In this document: positions 1 to 7,197 of the stretch, one piece after another
How positions within the stretch are numbered: the first letter of the stretch is position 1
How the letters are laid out: each line of letters opens with the position of its first letter
Assembly: GCA_009694245.1 (NCBI GenBank)
Contig: SHVO01000001.1
Coordinates: 19,139 to 83,138, forward strand
DNA: 64,000 bases
Reading direction: 5' to 3'
DNA from: Rhodospirillaceae bacterium
Lineage (GTDB): Bacteria; Pseudomonadota; Alphaproteobacteria; Rhodospirillales; Rhodospirillaceae
Notes under the pieces: model-generated
What the model saw: only the letters and a program-made list of their open reading frames with translations
Database searches by the model: none
What the model was told of the DNA's origin: nothing
Translations under genes and position numbers: made by a program

Positions 1-988
1 CACGGGCGGTTAATGATGGTGCCGGCGTGCGTTCGGCGATGCGCAGGCGGGCCGAGCGCGCGCGAGGATTGATCGCGACTTCGCCGTCGCTCGGGCCAAT
101 CGGGCGGCGCGAGAGCGGCTTGAACGTGGCGGTGGCGGAGCTTCCGGCGAGGCTAGCGAGCGTATGGCGCGAAGGCCGCAAGGCCGAGCCCGAGCGTGCT
201 TTCAGGAATGTCTTGACGATCCGGTCTTCCAGCGAGTGGAAGGACACGACCGCGAGGATGCCGCCCGGGCGAAGGAGTTTCTCGGCGCCCAAGAGTCCGC
301 GCTCAAGCTCGCCCAACTCGTCGTTCACATAGATACGCAAGGCCTGGAACGTCCGGGTCGCGGGATCGATGCCGTCCTGCGAGCGCCGCACCTCAGCGCG
401 TATCACGTCGGCGAGGCGTAACGTCCGCGAGAACGGACGTTCACGCCGGGCTTCGACAATGGCGCGTGCGACACGCCGCGCGTGGCGTTCCTCGCCGTAG
501 GTGAAGATGATGTCGGAGAGTTCTTTTTCAGAAAGTGTATTGACCACGTCGGCGGCGCTGCGGCCGCTTTTTTCCATGCGCATATCGAGCGGGCCGTCAC
601 GCAGGAAAGAAAAGCCGCGAGAGCGATCGTCGATCTGCATGGAACTCACGCCGAGATCGAGCGCCACGCCATCGATGCCGGTAATGCCTCTGGCCGAGAG
701 CAAGGCGGCCATATCACCGAATCGGCCTTGGACGAGGTGGACGCGCCCCGGGAAACGTTCGGCGAGGATTTCGCCGAGCAGCAGCGCCTCGGGATCGCGG
801 TCGATCGACCAGACCACGCAAGGAGCCGCTTCGAGCAGGGCCGCGGTATAGCCGCCGGCACCGAAAGTGCCGTCGAGGTAAACCCCGCAGGCCTTGGGCG
901 CGAGGGCGGCAATGACTTCCGCCAGGAGAACGGGGATATGGTCGGCATTGGACGGCGCGGGCGTGCCGGTGGTGAATGCCGGGCACAT
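1..988 (-). CDS. rsmH: 16S rRNA (cytosine(1402)-N4)-methyltransferase RsmH, 3' end cut by window edge
   Basis: RsmH (MraW) methylates N4 of C1402 in the decoding centre of 16S rRNA using SAM. The six-frame track misses it because the frame runs off the window without a stop. Reading the minus strand from the ATG at 986-988 gives 329 codons: HIPVLL near the N-terminus, the SAM-binding stretch DGTFGAGGYT around residue 40, then VWSIDRDPEA, GVALDLGVSS and the late VVSFHSLEDRIVK motif. The family is usually 300-340 residues, so only a few residues should be missing. The ATG overlaps the mraZ stop as TGATG, which indicates translational coupling in the division/cell-wall cluster; ftsL and ftsI would be expected just outside the window. 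Confidence 0.95.
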   Translation of the reverse strand, partial: MCPAFTTGTPAPSNADHIPVLLAEVIAALAPKACGVYLDGTFGAGGYTAALLEAAPCVVWSIDRDPEALLLGEILAERFPGRVHLVQGRFGDMAALLSARGITGIDGVALDLGVSSMQIDDRSRGFSFLRDGPLDMRMEKSGRSAADVVNTLSEKELSDIIFTYGEERHARRVARAIVEARRERPFSRTLRLADVIRAEVRRSQDGIDPATRTFQALRIYVNDELGELERGLLGAEKLLRPGGILAVVSFHSLEDRIVKTFLKARSGSALRPSRHTLASLAGSSATATFKPLSRRPIGPSDGEVAINPRARSARLRIAERTPAPSLTAR

Positions 989-1431
989 CAGGCGTTGCCG
1001 TTGGGCTTGAGGGCCGCGGTGACGCGCTGGAGTTTGGCTTTCATCACGGCCGCGAGGGCGCCAGGTTCCCACATCTGAAACCGCCGGCCCTGGCCGATGA
1101 ACGTGGCTTGGTCCGTAAGGTTGGCCTTGGCGATGAACTCGTCGGGCAGAACGATGCGGCCTTCGCCGTCGAGCGGCAGCTCGCGCAGCTCGGCCATGAT
1201 CAATTCGGCGACTTCATCGCGGGTCGATGGCCCGAAGGAATCGGCGATCTGCGATTCGAGATTTTCGAAGCGGTCGAAACCCGCGCCCTCAAGGCAGGAC
1301 TCGAACAACGAGGGATGCAAGGCGACGCTGGTCAGGCCGCGTCCTTGGATGACAGCGCGGAAGGGCGCCGGCACGGAAACGCGGCCTTTGGCATCAACCT
1401 TGTTCACGAACGTCCCGAAGAACGCTTTCAT
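988..1431 (-). CDS. mraZ: Transcriptional regulator / cell division protein MraZ
   Basis: MraZ is the DNA-binding autoregulator at the head of the division and cell-wall (dcw) cluster. The protein is 147 residues, normal for the family, and shows two AbrB-like MraZ halves: the first starts FFGTFVNKVDAKGRVSVPAPFR, the second contains LPLDGEGRIVLPDEF. The tracked ORF starts 14 codons earlier. I chose the ATG at 1429-1431 because it gives the family start MKAFFG and has AAGGTGG about seven bases upstream. Its stop overlaps the rsmH start. About 100 bp upstream lie four 10-bp-spaced TGG repeats that fit MraZ autoregulation. Confidence 0.96.
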   Translation of the reverse strand: MKAFFGTFVNKVDAKGRVSVPAPFRAVIQGRGLTSVALHPSLFESCLEGAGFDRFENLESQIADSFGPSTRDEVAELIMAELRELPLDGEGRIVLPDEFIAKANLTDQATFIGQGRRFQMWEPGALAAVMKAKLQRVTAALKPNGNA

Positions 1432-1532
1432 CGCAGAGCCACCTTGGAACCCCGTTCCCCTGCGCCGACGCACCGCTCGCTCTGAGATTCCAATGACTTA
1501 GGAAAACTCGCGAGACCTGTAGCCCGACCTTT

Positions 1533-1573
1533 ATGGTATTACATGGGATTTTATGGGTGTCAATGGTATTACC
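1533..1573 (-). promoter_or_regulatory. Putative mraZ promoter overlapped by four MraZ-type boxes
   Basis: On the plus strand TGGTA, TGGGA, TGGGT and TGGTA begin at 1534, 1544, 1554 and 1564, exactly 10 bp apart. Escherichia coli MraZ is known to bind TGGGN direct repeats separated by 5 bp, which is the same period. On the mraZ strand the array contains a perfect TTGACA (-35, plus-strand 1558-1563). Candidate -10 hexamers are TAATAC (16 bp spacer) or TACCAT (19 bp spacer). A start near 1525 would leave a leader of about 95 nt. The boxes and periodicity are seen directly; autorepression is inferred. The repeats read TGGG on the strand opposite the gene, and I could not compare that orientation with other species. 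Confidence 0.75.
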
Positions 1574-1601
1574 CCGTAAGTACTTGGGTTTACAGGCATA
1601 T

Positions 1602-1616
1602 GTTCTTTGTTTGTTC
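1602..1616. promoter_or_regulatory. LexA-type SOS box candidate, GTTC-N7-GTTC
   Basis: GTTCTTTGTTTGTTC matches the alphaproteobacterial LexA consensus GTTC-N7-GTTC perfectly. It lies about 40 bp upstream of the putative -35 of mraZ, in an intergenic region with no other start nearby. Eight fixed bases are expected about twice by chance in a 64-kb window on two strands, so only the position gives it weight. No lexA or recA is present in the window. Confidence 0.35.
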
Positions 1617-1774
1617 TCAATTCAGTCGTGCCGTTGGGGCCGGCCGGCGCGCCTTAGTTGCCGGGCGTCGGGAGCAGACCAGGGCGATGGATTAGCGCGA
1701 GGGAAAGGCGGCTTCGGGGTGGTGGGGTGATTTTTTTGGGGCAAGCCGAGCCTGGCCGCGAATTGACCGAGTCA

Positions 1775-1820
1775 GCTGTCTCACTGTCTCACGGCCTAGG
1801 GCGTGAGACAGTGAGACAGC
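1775..1820. repeat. Palindromic repeat, TCTCAC variant
   Basis: A perfect 19-bp inverted repeat: gctgtctcactgtctcacg and its complement around an 8-nt centre gcctaggg. Each arm is itself a tandem of the octamer ctgtctca. It is a variant of the two palindromes at 2012 and 2226, with C-to-T changes in one arm matched by G-to-A changes in the other, so pairing is kept. Confidence 0.85.
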
Positions 1821-1862
1821 GGTGAGGCAAGCGACACGGCCGGACAATGCCCTCACCCGCTG

Positions 1863-1945
1863 TCATCCTCGGACTTGTGGAGCCTGTCCTCGGGCGCGCG
1901 CTTCGCGCGGCCCGGGGATGGATCCGGGGCAGTCCCGAAGAACGG
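1863..1945. repeat. Degenerate GC-rich alphaproteobacterial-type intergenic repeat
   Basis: The stretch from gtcatcctcgg through the palindrome cgcgcgcttcgcgcg to ggatccgggg resembles the 'CGTCATCCCCGGGCTTG...GGGGATCC' intergenic repeats common in alphaproteobacteria. It is imperfect and looks decayed. The assignment is by memory of that repeat type, not by alignment. Confidence 0.45.
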
Positions 1946-2011
1946 CCGGCATTTCATTACCCCTGGGTCTCAAGAACAAGTCTGGGGACGACAAATCGGG
2001 CGTGAAGCGGC

Positions 2012-2052
2012 TGTCCCACTGTCCCATGCCCAGGCACCGGGACAGTGGGACA
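2012..2052. repeat. REP-like palindrome, copy A
   Basis: The arms tgtcccactgtccc and gggacagtgggaca (14 bp, perfect) flank a centre that can pair further as TGCC/GGCA. From gtcccactgtccc to gggacagtgggac the 39-bp core is the exact reverse complement of the copy at 2226-2270. Confidence 0.85.
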
Positions 2053-2225
2053 CTCCATTCAGGGCCAGCAGCGCAAATTCCTCTTTAACTTAAGCCGCCG
2101 GAATTCTACGCCTTGCGGGAGGGCCCCCACGGCTCAGTTATGCTCGCTTCTTAAAGGAAGGAAGAGGAGGGGGCGGCGCATGTCTAAATCAAGCCCCGAA
2201 TGAGCGCGTTCTTGCCGCGCCTGCA

Positions 2226-2270
2226 ACTGTCCCACTGTCCCGGTGCCTGGGCATGGGACAGTGGGACAGT
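2226..2270. repeat. REP-like palindrome, copy B (inverted relative to copy A)
   Basis: The 16-bp perfect arms actgtcccactgtccc and gggacagtgggacagt surround ggtgcctgggcat, the reverse complement of the centre of copy A. The two copies therefore form an inverted pair about 175 bp apart, as in REP/BIME-type arrangements. It lies just beyond the 3' end of the methyltransferase gene. Confidence 0.85.
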
Positions 2271-2346
2271 AGCAGGGTCCTTCACGGCGAATGTGACGCT
2301 CCGCGCCGGATGAGAAGGCCTCTAAGTCAATATCTAGCGAATTACC

Positions 2347-3201
2347 CTACTGACCGCGGGTCGCACTCCAGCTGCCGCCACCCTCGATGCTGCCCTTCAT
2401 GGTGCTGCCTTCTACCCTGCCGGTGTAGCGCTTCCCGGTAACTACGAAGGCAATCTCCGTACCGTTCATCTTGGCGTTGGCGATCGGCATCGGCTTTCCG
2501 GCCATGGTCAGCATACCGTCGAGCGCCTGATAGGTTTGGGTTAGTTTCAACTGACCGCCGCCTGCCATCTGCCAATCGCCGCTGACCTTGGCGGGCACAA
2601 TCCATTTATAGGCCGTGCACCAACTGGTGCAGTCGCCGCCGGCGTCTATGGTTTCATCCGGCATCCAGTCGCCCATGTTGAACGTATTCGAGACCACGCG
2701 CGTATCGGGCTTCATGTTGAGCAAGATTGGACGCAGCCTGATATTCAGCTCCGGCAACAGAAACAAGGTGATGACCGAAGCCTTGGAGAAGTCCGATTGA
2801 AAGATGTCGGCGCGCTCGAAGGTCGCCAGGCCGGAGACACCCTCGGTTTCGGCGTTGCTCTTGGCGAGCGTGACCATGTCCGGATTGTACTCGATGCCCA
2901 GCGCCCGCGTGCCGCGCTTGGCCGCAGTGATTACGGTGCGCCCATCCCCCGAGCCGAGATCGATCAGATAGTCCTGCTTGGCCAGCTGGGCCATATCCAG
3001 CATGCGGTCGACCAGGGCCTGCGGTGTCGGCACCCAGACCACATCCTTCCCGGCTTGCCCGGACTGGGGCGTGAATGGAGCCTTTGCCGCTCCGGCCTTT
3101 TCCGCCGCGGGCGCAGCCTGTGCCGAAAGCGAACCAACCGCTGCACTGTTCATCACAAACGCAGCAACGGCGCATAGAAGCGAAAGTTTTCGCAAGGTCA
3201 T
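2347..3201 (-). CDS. Predicted exported SAM-methyltransferase-fold protein with extra C-terminal domain
   Basis: A 284-residue protein. The N-terminus MTLRKLSLLCAVAAF continues to a signal-peptidase-like site near AQAAPA. Residues of about 55-190 form a class I methyltransferase fold: VPTPQALVDRMLDMA, the glycine motif IDLGSGDGRT, then the acidic IEYNPDMV. About 100 C-terminal residues are glycine- and beta-rich and not part of the core fold. The ATG at 3201 was preferred to the tracked 3225 because CAGGAG lies eight bases before it and it starts the signal peptide cleanly. Related exported methyltransferase-like proteins are known in proteobacteria, but I cannot name a substrate. SAM is not known to be available in the periplasm, so a non-catalytic or unusual role is possible. 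It is divergent from the exported dehydrogenase gene. Confidence 0.8.
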   Translation of the reverse strand: MTLRKLSLLCAVAAFVMNSAAVGSLSAQAAPAAEKAGAAKAPFTPQSGQAGKDVVWVPTPQALVDRMLDMAQLAKQDYLIDLGSGDGRTVITAAKRGTRALGIEYNPDMVTLAKSNAETEGVSGLATFERADIFQSDFSKASVITLFLLPELNIRLRPILLNMKPDTRVVSNTFNMGDWMPDETIDAGGDCTSWCTAYKWIVPAKVSGDWQMAGGGQLKLTQTYQALDGMLTMAGKPMPIANAKMNGTEIAFVVTGKRYTGRVEGSTMKGSIEGGGSWSATRGQ

Positions 3202-3438
3202 GGGCGCGTCTCCTGAATGGGACAACCGGGCACGGCCGGGATAATAGCGCCTAGTACGCGCGGGCGCGACAGTGCGATTACGCCCGGGGCGGAATAATCG
3301 GAGAAATCCGAAGGTAATCGCTAAAGTTAAATCTGGTTCGAAGAAACCGGACAGGTCATAATTACTTAATGTTTCGCGCTGCCATGGGTCGAACAGGTTG
3401 GGTTGAACAGGTCCACAGGGTTTCCAGGGGAGGATAAC

Positions 3439-4263
3439 TTGAAATACGCAAAATTGATCAAGCGACTAATCGGCGCCTTTGTCGTGGCAGGGATGATGGC
3501 GGGCGTCGGTGCGGCCGGCAGCGCCAACGCGGCGACCGTCCTGATCACCGGCTCGAACCGCGGCCTCGGCTTCGCCTTCGCCAAGTCCTACGCCGAAAAG
3601 GGCTGGACGGTCATCGCCACGACGCGCAATCCGGGCGATGACGCGGACCTGGACGCCCTGGCGGCGAAATATAAAAACGTCGCGATCGAGAAGCTCGACG
3701 TCACCGACGAGGCGGGCATCACGGCGCTGGCCGCCAAATACAAGGGCAAACCGATCGACTTGCTGATTAACAACGCCGCCATCAACGACGCCGCCGGCAA
3801 GGGCGCGGTCCTGGGCGAATTCGACGCAAAGCTTTTCGAGCGCGAGATGCGCACCAACGTCCTCGGCCCTCTGCTTGTGAACCAGGCCTTCCTCGAGAAT
3901 GTCGTGGCCAGCGATATGAAGAAGATCGTCGCCATCACCAGCCCCTCGGCGGTGCTCGGCCGCCCGATGAATAAAGAGACGCGCCGCGCCCATACTTATT
4001 TCTACCGCCCTTCCAAGTCGGCGTTGAACATGGCCATGAAGATTCTAGCCGCTGAGGTGCGCGAGCGCGGCGTGATCGTCGGTATCATCCACCCCGGCGG
4101 CGTCGACACCGAAATGCTGCGCTCGGTCTACGGCGGTAAGCCGACCCCCGGCGCGCAGACGGCGGACCAGAGCGCTGCCGGCATCGTCAAGGTCATCGAG
4201 GGTCTCACCCAGGCCAACAGCGATCAGGTCACGGGCTTTGACGGAAAACCCATCCCCTGGTGA
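3439..4263 (+). CDS. Predicted exported short-chain dehydrogenase/reductase
   Basis: An SDR-family NAD(P)-dependent oxidoreductase of about 274 residues. A hydrophobic leader with a basic start (KYAKLIKRLIGAFVVAG) ends at SANA, and the Rossmann strand TVLITGSNRGLG follows immediately. Also visible are the NNAA motif (LLINNAAIND), the serine strand ITSPSAVLG and the catalytic YRPSK (YxxxK). The tracked start is a TTG at 3403. I chose the TTG at 3439 because GGGGAGGA lies five bases upstream and the product then begins with the signal peptide. Substrate is unknown. The leader could also act as a membrane anchor that leaves the enzyme in the cytoplasm. The gene is divergent from the exported methyltransferase-like gene, with about 240 bp between. 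Confidence 0.8.
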   Translation: MKYAKLIKRLIGAFVVAGMMAGVGAAGSANAATVLITGSNRGLGFAFAKSYAEKGWTVIATTRNPGDDADLDALAAKYKNVAIEKLDVTDEAGITALAAKYKGKPIDLLINNAAINDAAGKGAVLGEFDAKLFEREMRTNVLGPLLVNQAFLENVVASDMKKIVAITSPSAVLGRPMNKETRRAHTYFYRPSKSALNMAMKILAAEVRERGVIVGIIHPGGVDTEMLRSVYGGKPTPGAQTADQSAAGIVKVIEGLTQANSDQVTGFDGKPIPW

Positions 4264-4495
4264 GTTGAGACTTCCGAAACGACCACCGCGGCGCGACGTC
4301 TCGCGGTCCGGCCGTGCCCGGCAATTAAGTATCATGTCACCGGAATTTCGGAACTTCGTGCCAACTGTAACGGAAGCGTGAACTCGTGGACCATACGGAT
4401 TGCGGTTCGAAAACAACGCTAGCACAACGCCTAACCTTACCCGTTCCTGTATTTCCGCCGCTTGGTGGGAGCATTGGGCCAACAGATAAATGGGT

Positions 4496-5194
4496 CTATA
4501 GCGCAGCCTGGCGGGCCACGAAAAATACATGCGGATAGGGCGTCCAATGTCGGAGATGGTGCAACTCCGTGATGAACCCTGCCTGATTCAGCAGCGCATT
4601 GTTTTCCTGACAGGAAAGAAAGTGTAGGCCGCCATGGCCAAGCGTTAGGTCGGCCCCGGTCATGAACTTTTCCTGAGCGTATGTCACGGCACACTTCCAT
4701 GACGGGTGCGTGTCGGAGGCCTTAACGATCAGCGTGCCTTCGGACGCGAGAAGGTTCCGGCATCTGCGTAGAAGCGCAAGTTTATGTTCGTAGGGTAATA
4801 GGTACAATACGTCGATCAGAAGTATTACGCCGAATTTCTCGTCATGGACATCCTCCGTGGAACTGTGGCGAAACTCGGCATTGGGAACCGTTCTTCCAGC
4901 GCGGGCAGCAATTTCAAGTTTGGCCGAGGATGGATCGATCCCAAGTATTCTTCGCTCGGCCTGTGCACACGCAAGAGCGAGAGAGAATAATCCGTGCCCG
5001 CAACCTATATCCAAGACGCTCCCGGAGCCTGGGATTTTCTCAGCGATGGATTGCGCTGGAGTCAGGCTCCGACGCAACTGGACGAAAAGACGCGTACCAA
5101 ATGGTTCGTCGCTGTATAATTTGAGTGCCGCCGAGAAATCATGATTTAGGGATTTTCCTGCCAAATCTTCTCCTCGGGCGGGCTGAACCGCCAC
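4496..5194 (-). CDS. Class I SAM-dependent methyltransferase
   Basis: A 232-residue cytosolic methyltransferase without signal peptide. It has motif I VLDIGCGHGLFSLALA around residue 60, motif II ILGIDPSS, and the post-motif ILLIDVLYLLP. The start is a GTG at 5192-5194 with GAAGGG just upstream. It begins only 12 bp after the stop of the polytopic membrane protein gene on the same strand, so the two are probably one transcript. The substrate cannot be read from the sequence; a lipid or glycan acceptor linked to the membrane partner is one guess. Confidence 0.75.
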   Translation of the reverse strand: MAVQPARGEDLAGKSLNHDFSAALKLYSDEPFGTRLFVQLRRSLTPAQSIAEKIPGSGSVLDIGCGHGLFSLALACAQAERRILGIDPSSAKLEIAARAGRTVPNAEFRHSSTEDVHDEKFGVILLIDVLYLLPYEHKLALLRRCRNLLASEGTLIVKASDTHPSWKCAVTYAQEKFMTGADLTLGHGGLHFLSCQENNALLNQAGFITELHHLRHWTPYPHVFFVARQAAL

Positions 5195-5206
5195 TGTGCC
5201 CTTCGC

Positions 5207-6565
5207 TTATTCGGTTTCCTTTTTCGGGTCCAAATAGATCCCGTCGCGGCGCAGAACGCCGTAGAGATACTCGGCATGGGCGAGGTCGTCGAATACCAGC
5301 CGCGTCATCTCCGGCGTCCGCTCGCCGGCGATGAAGCGGTGAATGGTGTCCGAGATGTATTTCGACCCAGCGATTGCCGCCTGGCCCGCGAAGAACTGTT
5401 GGACCACGAGAATCATAACCGCCGTAACAATTGCCATCTGGACGTTTCTTCGCGCGCCCGCCGCCTGCCAAAATCGCTGCACCAGAGGCAACGCCAGAAA
5501 AAGCAGCCCGGCATGAAGGGGCGCCAGATACACCGAATACCGTACGGGCACCGCCACATAGGGCAGATCATCCACACGGCCGACGGCGGCCAGTACCCCA
5601 GTGGTCAGCGAAAACATGATCAGACCGAGGCTGATCAAGTCGAGACGGCTGATGTGAAACTTGTCGAAAGTGCGCATGACCACCAGCGCGATTCCGGTTG
5701 CGGACAGTGCGGCGCCGATGACCCGCCCGACATCCGCCAGCGCCGCAGCGCGGGTCCAGGGCAGTCCCATATATGTGATGAAATAGTCGCCTACTTTCAG
5801 CAAATGCGCGGCGGTGTAGTAACCGCTGTCCAAATCAACAGCGTGCGAGGCGGATTGGGGAACCGTCAAGCCATTCGCATAAGTCCAGCAGAACAAGACG
5901 CCAAAGCCGAAGACGATCAGCAGCCACCGCAATCCGGTGCGCATGCGCCAGGACATCCAGATAAGTATCGGCCAGACAATCAGTCCCACCAGGCTGCCAA
6001 ACGCAGCGCATACCGCCGCCAGCAGCGCCGCCACGCGCTTCCATCCATGCGATCGGATGTCGGCGCCCGAGCCCGCAAGCAGCACGATCGAAGCAACGGA
6101 AAAGAAAAGCGTGTGAGGGTAAACACCTTCGATCGGGATACTGCAATCCACGACGTTGGCGGTAGTCAGAAACAACATCGTGACGAGCAGTCCGGCCGTT
6201 ATCATCAAATCCCTCGGCAATCCTGCGAATGCGATCTCGCGCCACAGCATCAACGGGATTGCAATTAGGCACGCGGTGTTGAACACGATGAAGGGGTAAA
6301 TGGCGCCGCTGAACAGCCATATATCGGCGGCGGTCAAAAGCCTTGTCCAGATCGGCCGGTGCCACGCGTGCGGCGTCCATAAAAAGCGCAGCCAGTCGCC
6401 GTGTTCCCGCAAATCAAAATAGCGAGTGATAAAGACGATCATGTCCGCAAAGGGTTCGCGGACGATTGTCGATTCCAGGAAATAGAAAAATAGCGAGAAA
6501 TAGATGAGGGAAATGCAGCCAATAACGAGAAGAAATAACCGATCAAGACTTATGTTGTTATTCAT
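5207..6565 (-). CDS. Polytopic inner-membrane protein of unknown function (possibly GT-C-like)
   Basis: About 452 residues with roughly ten hydrophobic segments, for example LFLLVIGCISLIYFSLFFYF at the N-terminus. A long first outside loop carries EPFADMIVFITRYFDLREHGDW, and the soluble tail ends with LDPKKETE. The topology resembles GT-C glycosyltransferases and O-antigen modification proteins, but no family signature is clear. The tracked ORF starts 32 codons earlier; I prefer the ATG at 6565 (MNNNISLDRLF), which directly precedes the first membrane segment. It is followed by the methyltransferase after a 12-bp gap. Both lie in the block inserted between mraZ and rnpB, and a horizontally acquired envelope-modification pair is possible. 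Confidence 0.65.
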   Translation of the reverse strand: MNNNISLDRLFLLVIGCISLIYFSLFFYFLESTIVREPFADMIVFITRYFDLREHGDWLRFLWTPHAWHRPIWTRLLTAADIWLFSGAIYPFIVFNTACLIAIPLMLWREIAFAGLPRDLMITAGLLVTMLFLTTANVVDCSIPIEGVYPHTLFFSVASIVLLAGSGADIRSHGWKRVAALLAAVCAAFGSLVGLIVWPILIWMSWRMRTGLRWLLIVFGFGVLFCWTYANGLTVPQSASHAVDLDSGYYTAAHLLKVGDYFITYMGLPWTRAAALADVGRVIGAALSATGIALVVMRTFDKFHISRLDLISLGLIMFSLTTGVLAAVGRVDDLPYVAVPVRYSVYLAPLHAGLLFLALPLVQRFWQAAGARRNVQMAIVTAVMILVVQQFFAGQAAIAGSKYISDTIHRFIAGERTPEMTRLVFDDLAHAEYLYGVLRRDGIYLDPKKETE

Positions 6566-6759
6566 CCTGACCTGAACCCCATTCTTACCCAACGCCGCAG
6601 ATGCTGAGGCCAAAATGGCACCGGCCCAATAGGCTCGCGGGGATACAGGGAGACCGGTCATGAACGTGGTTCAAATGGAAATCGCGAACCCCGTCGTTGC
6701 GACCGGGGATGTCCCGTACTTTGTTGAAATTTGCTCGACGGCATCACTGGTTGAGCAGG

Positions 6760-7197
6760 CTACACGGCCTTGGCCTGATGCGCCAGCAGGGCCGCCCGCA
6801 GGAGCGGCAGTTGCTTGTGGGCCTTGAGCCGCCGGAAGCCTTTGGCGGCCTCCAGCATGGCGGCGCCGGTCCAGCGGAGCGCCATGTTGGCATCGCGCCA
6901 GCGTTTGACGTTGCGGCAGACCTGCCGGATGGTGCCGTTCATGTTTTCGATGATGTTGGTGCAGGCGAGCGAGCGGCGCAGCCCGGCAGGAAGGTCGAGG
7001 CGGGTGACGGTCAGGATTTCGTCGATGCCTTCCAGGATGCTGCTGGAGACGCCGGGAGCCTCCTGCTCCAGGCGGCGGGCGAGGTTGCGGATCAACCTTT
7101 CCGCCTTCGCCGCGTCGTCCAGTTCCCACGCCTGACGCAGCACCTTGCGGACCGAGGCATGCAGAGGCTTGGGCAGGCGCGCGACGATGTTGCGGGC
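6760..7197 (-). pseudogene. IS256-family transposase, C-terminal remnant
   Basis: Minus-strand reading from about 7197 gives RNIVARLPKPLHASVRK, then LRQAWELDDAAKAERLIRNLA, EILTVTRLDLPAGLRRSLACTNIIENMNGTIR and a stop after HQAKAV. This is the C-terminal part of an IS256 (mutator-type) transposase, including the TNIIEN segment near the last catalytic acid. Roughly 140 of about 400 residues remain. The 5' part ends abruptly where the serine recombinase remnant starts on the other strand, so this fragment cannot transpose. Confidence 0.85.

Larger units (their letters stand above)
1617..2346. other. Long intergenic region with REP-like palindromes, no gene seen
   Basis: More than 700 bp without a convincing coding frame. 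It contains three strong palindromes (listed separately) and a degenerate GC-rich repeat. A purine-rich stretch near 2155 (aaaggaaggaagaggaggg) precedes a seven-codon ATG frame, which I do not regard as a gene. The tracked ORFs here are built from the palindromes and have no recognisable protein features. Confidence 0.6.

Noticed and set aside
482-1078. 198-residue plus-strand ORF
   Set aside because: It is antisense to rsmH, whose minus-strand frame carries all family motifs; the plus-strand frame has no recognisable protein features.
2180-2203. Seven-codon ATG frame after a very strong purine-rich sequence (MSKSSPE)
   Set aside because: No downstream gene on that strand for it to act as a leader peptide, and it is too short to support.
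1775-2270. Repeats considered as a CRISPR array
   Set aside because: Only three palindromes with irregular spacing and inverted orientation, no regular spacers and no cas genes.
5276-6268. 330-residue plus-strand ORF
   Set aside because: It is the antisense shadow of the polytopic membrane protein; composition is rich in Arg, Gln and His with no domain.
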